Source: Verrucomicrobiaceae bacterium
GTDB taxonomy: Bacteria; Verrucomicrobiota; Verrucomicrobiia; Verrucomicrobiales; Verrucomicrobiaceae
Length of the DNA: 64,000 nucleotides
Assembly (NCBI GenBank): GCA_019694165.1
Contig: JAIBCL010000008.1
Span: forward strand, 62,001-126,000
Direction: 5' to 3'
The position numbers and the translations under genes are program-made. How positions within the stretch are numbered: the stretch's first letter is position 1; each line of letters starts with the position of its first letter. Positions 63,983 to 64,000 of the stretch are shown here, in pieces. A model generated the notes under the pieces. It saw only the letters and a program-made list of their open reading frames with translations, searched no databases and was not told the DNA's origin.

Positions 63983-64000
63983 ATGAAAAAACCAACCGCT
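63983..64000 (+). CDS. Possible start of a gene cut by the right edge
   Basis: An ATG at 63983 opens MKKPTA and the window ends. The Lys-rich start would suit a signal peptide or a cytoplasmic protein, but nothing more can be said. Confidence 0.3.

Overview
The window looks like chromosomal DNA of a Gram-negative, GC-rich member of the PVC group, most likely Verrucomicrobiota. This is inferred from gene content: an outer-membrane biogenesis block (bamA, skp, lpxD), a DUF1501 protein, two DUF4838 proteins, a PVC-type beta-propeller/cytochrome c protein, a decayed Ser/Thr-kinase/formylglycine-enzyme fusion, twin-arginine Gfo/Idh/MocA oxidoreductases, and a giant autotransporter-type repeat protein ending in a PEP-CTERM sorting signal. 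I see no phage genes, CRISPR array, transposase or rRNA.

Layout. 1-4.8 kb: two exported or anchored proteins of unclear function, then a NagB/PIG-L fusion whose deacetylase metal site is lost. 4.9-6 kb: repeats and a heavily decayed kinase-SUMF1 pseudogene. 6-7 kb: HIT protein and nrdR. 7-11.9 kb: two secreted Gfo/Idh/MocA oxidoreductases around a secreted two-domain esterase. 12 kb: tRNA-Leu with the unusual anticodon AAG. 12.3-16.6 kb: an SGNH-like protein lacking its serine, and an exporter-type ABC protein. 16.9 kb: tRNA-Ser(GCU). 17.3-29.2 kb: one 11.9-kb reading unit for a surface protein of about 3,976 residues, split by a one-base frameshift in a run of six C (plus strand). 29.7-40.1 kb: a carbohydrate-oriented secreted set (two DUF4838 proteins, a glycoside-hydrolase-like protein, a TPR protein, DUF1501). 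40-46 kb: SPFH/helix-turn-helix protein, mfd and a SurA-like chaperone. 46-50.3 kb: lpxD, skp and bamA on the minus strand. 50.4-55.3 kb: isochorismatase-SGNH fusion, ABC-F ATPase, sulfatase. 55.4-59.2 kb: GcvH-like protein, CobW-type GTPase, repeat hairpin, serpin and a truncated spermidine-synthase-like remnant. 59.3-64 kb: PVC propeller/cytochrome protein, M23 peptidase, Fur-family regulator, cupin.

How the parts fit. Many products carry Sec or twin-arginine export signals and look like polysaccharide or glycoside processing enzymes (sulfatase, esterase, oxidoreductases, DUF4838 proteins), which suits a heterotrophic glycan degrader. BamA, Skp, the SurA-like protein and LpxD build the outer membrane that the giant PEP-CTERM protein would have to cross. 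Several starts (sulfatase, Fur-type regulator, cupin) sit six bases after a recognisable -10 box, which suggests leaderless mRNAs. Short intergenic repeats of at least five kinds mark places where genes are broken or rearranged.
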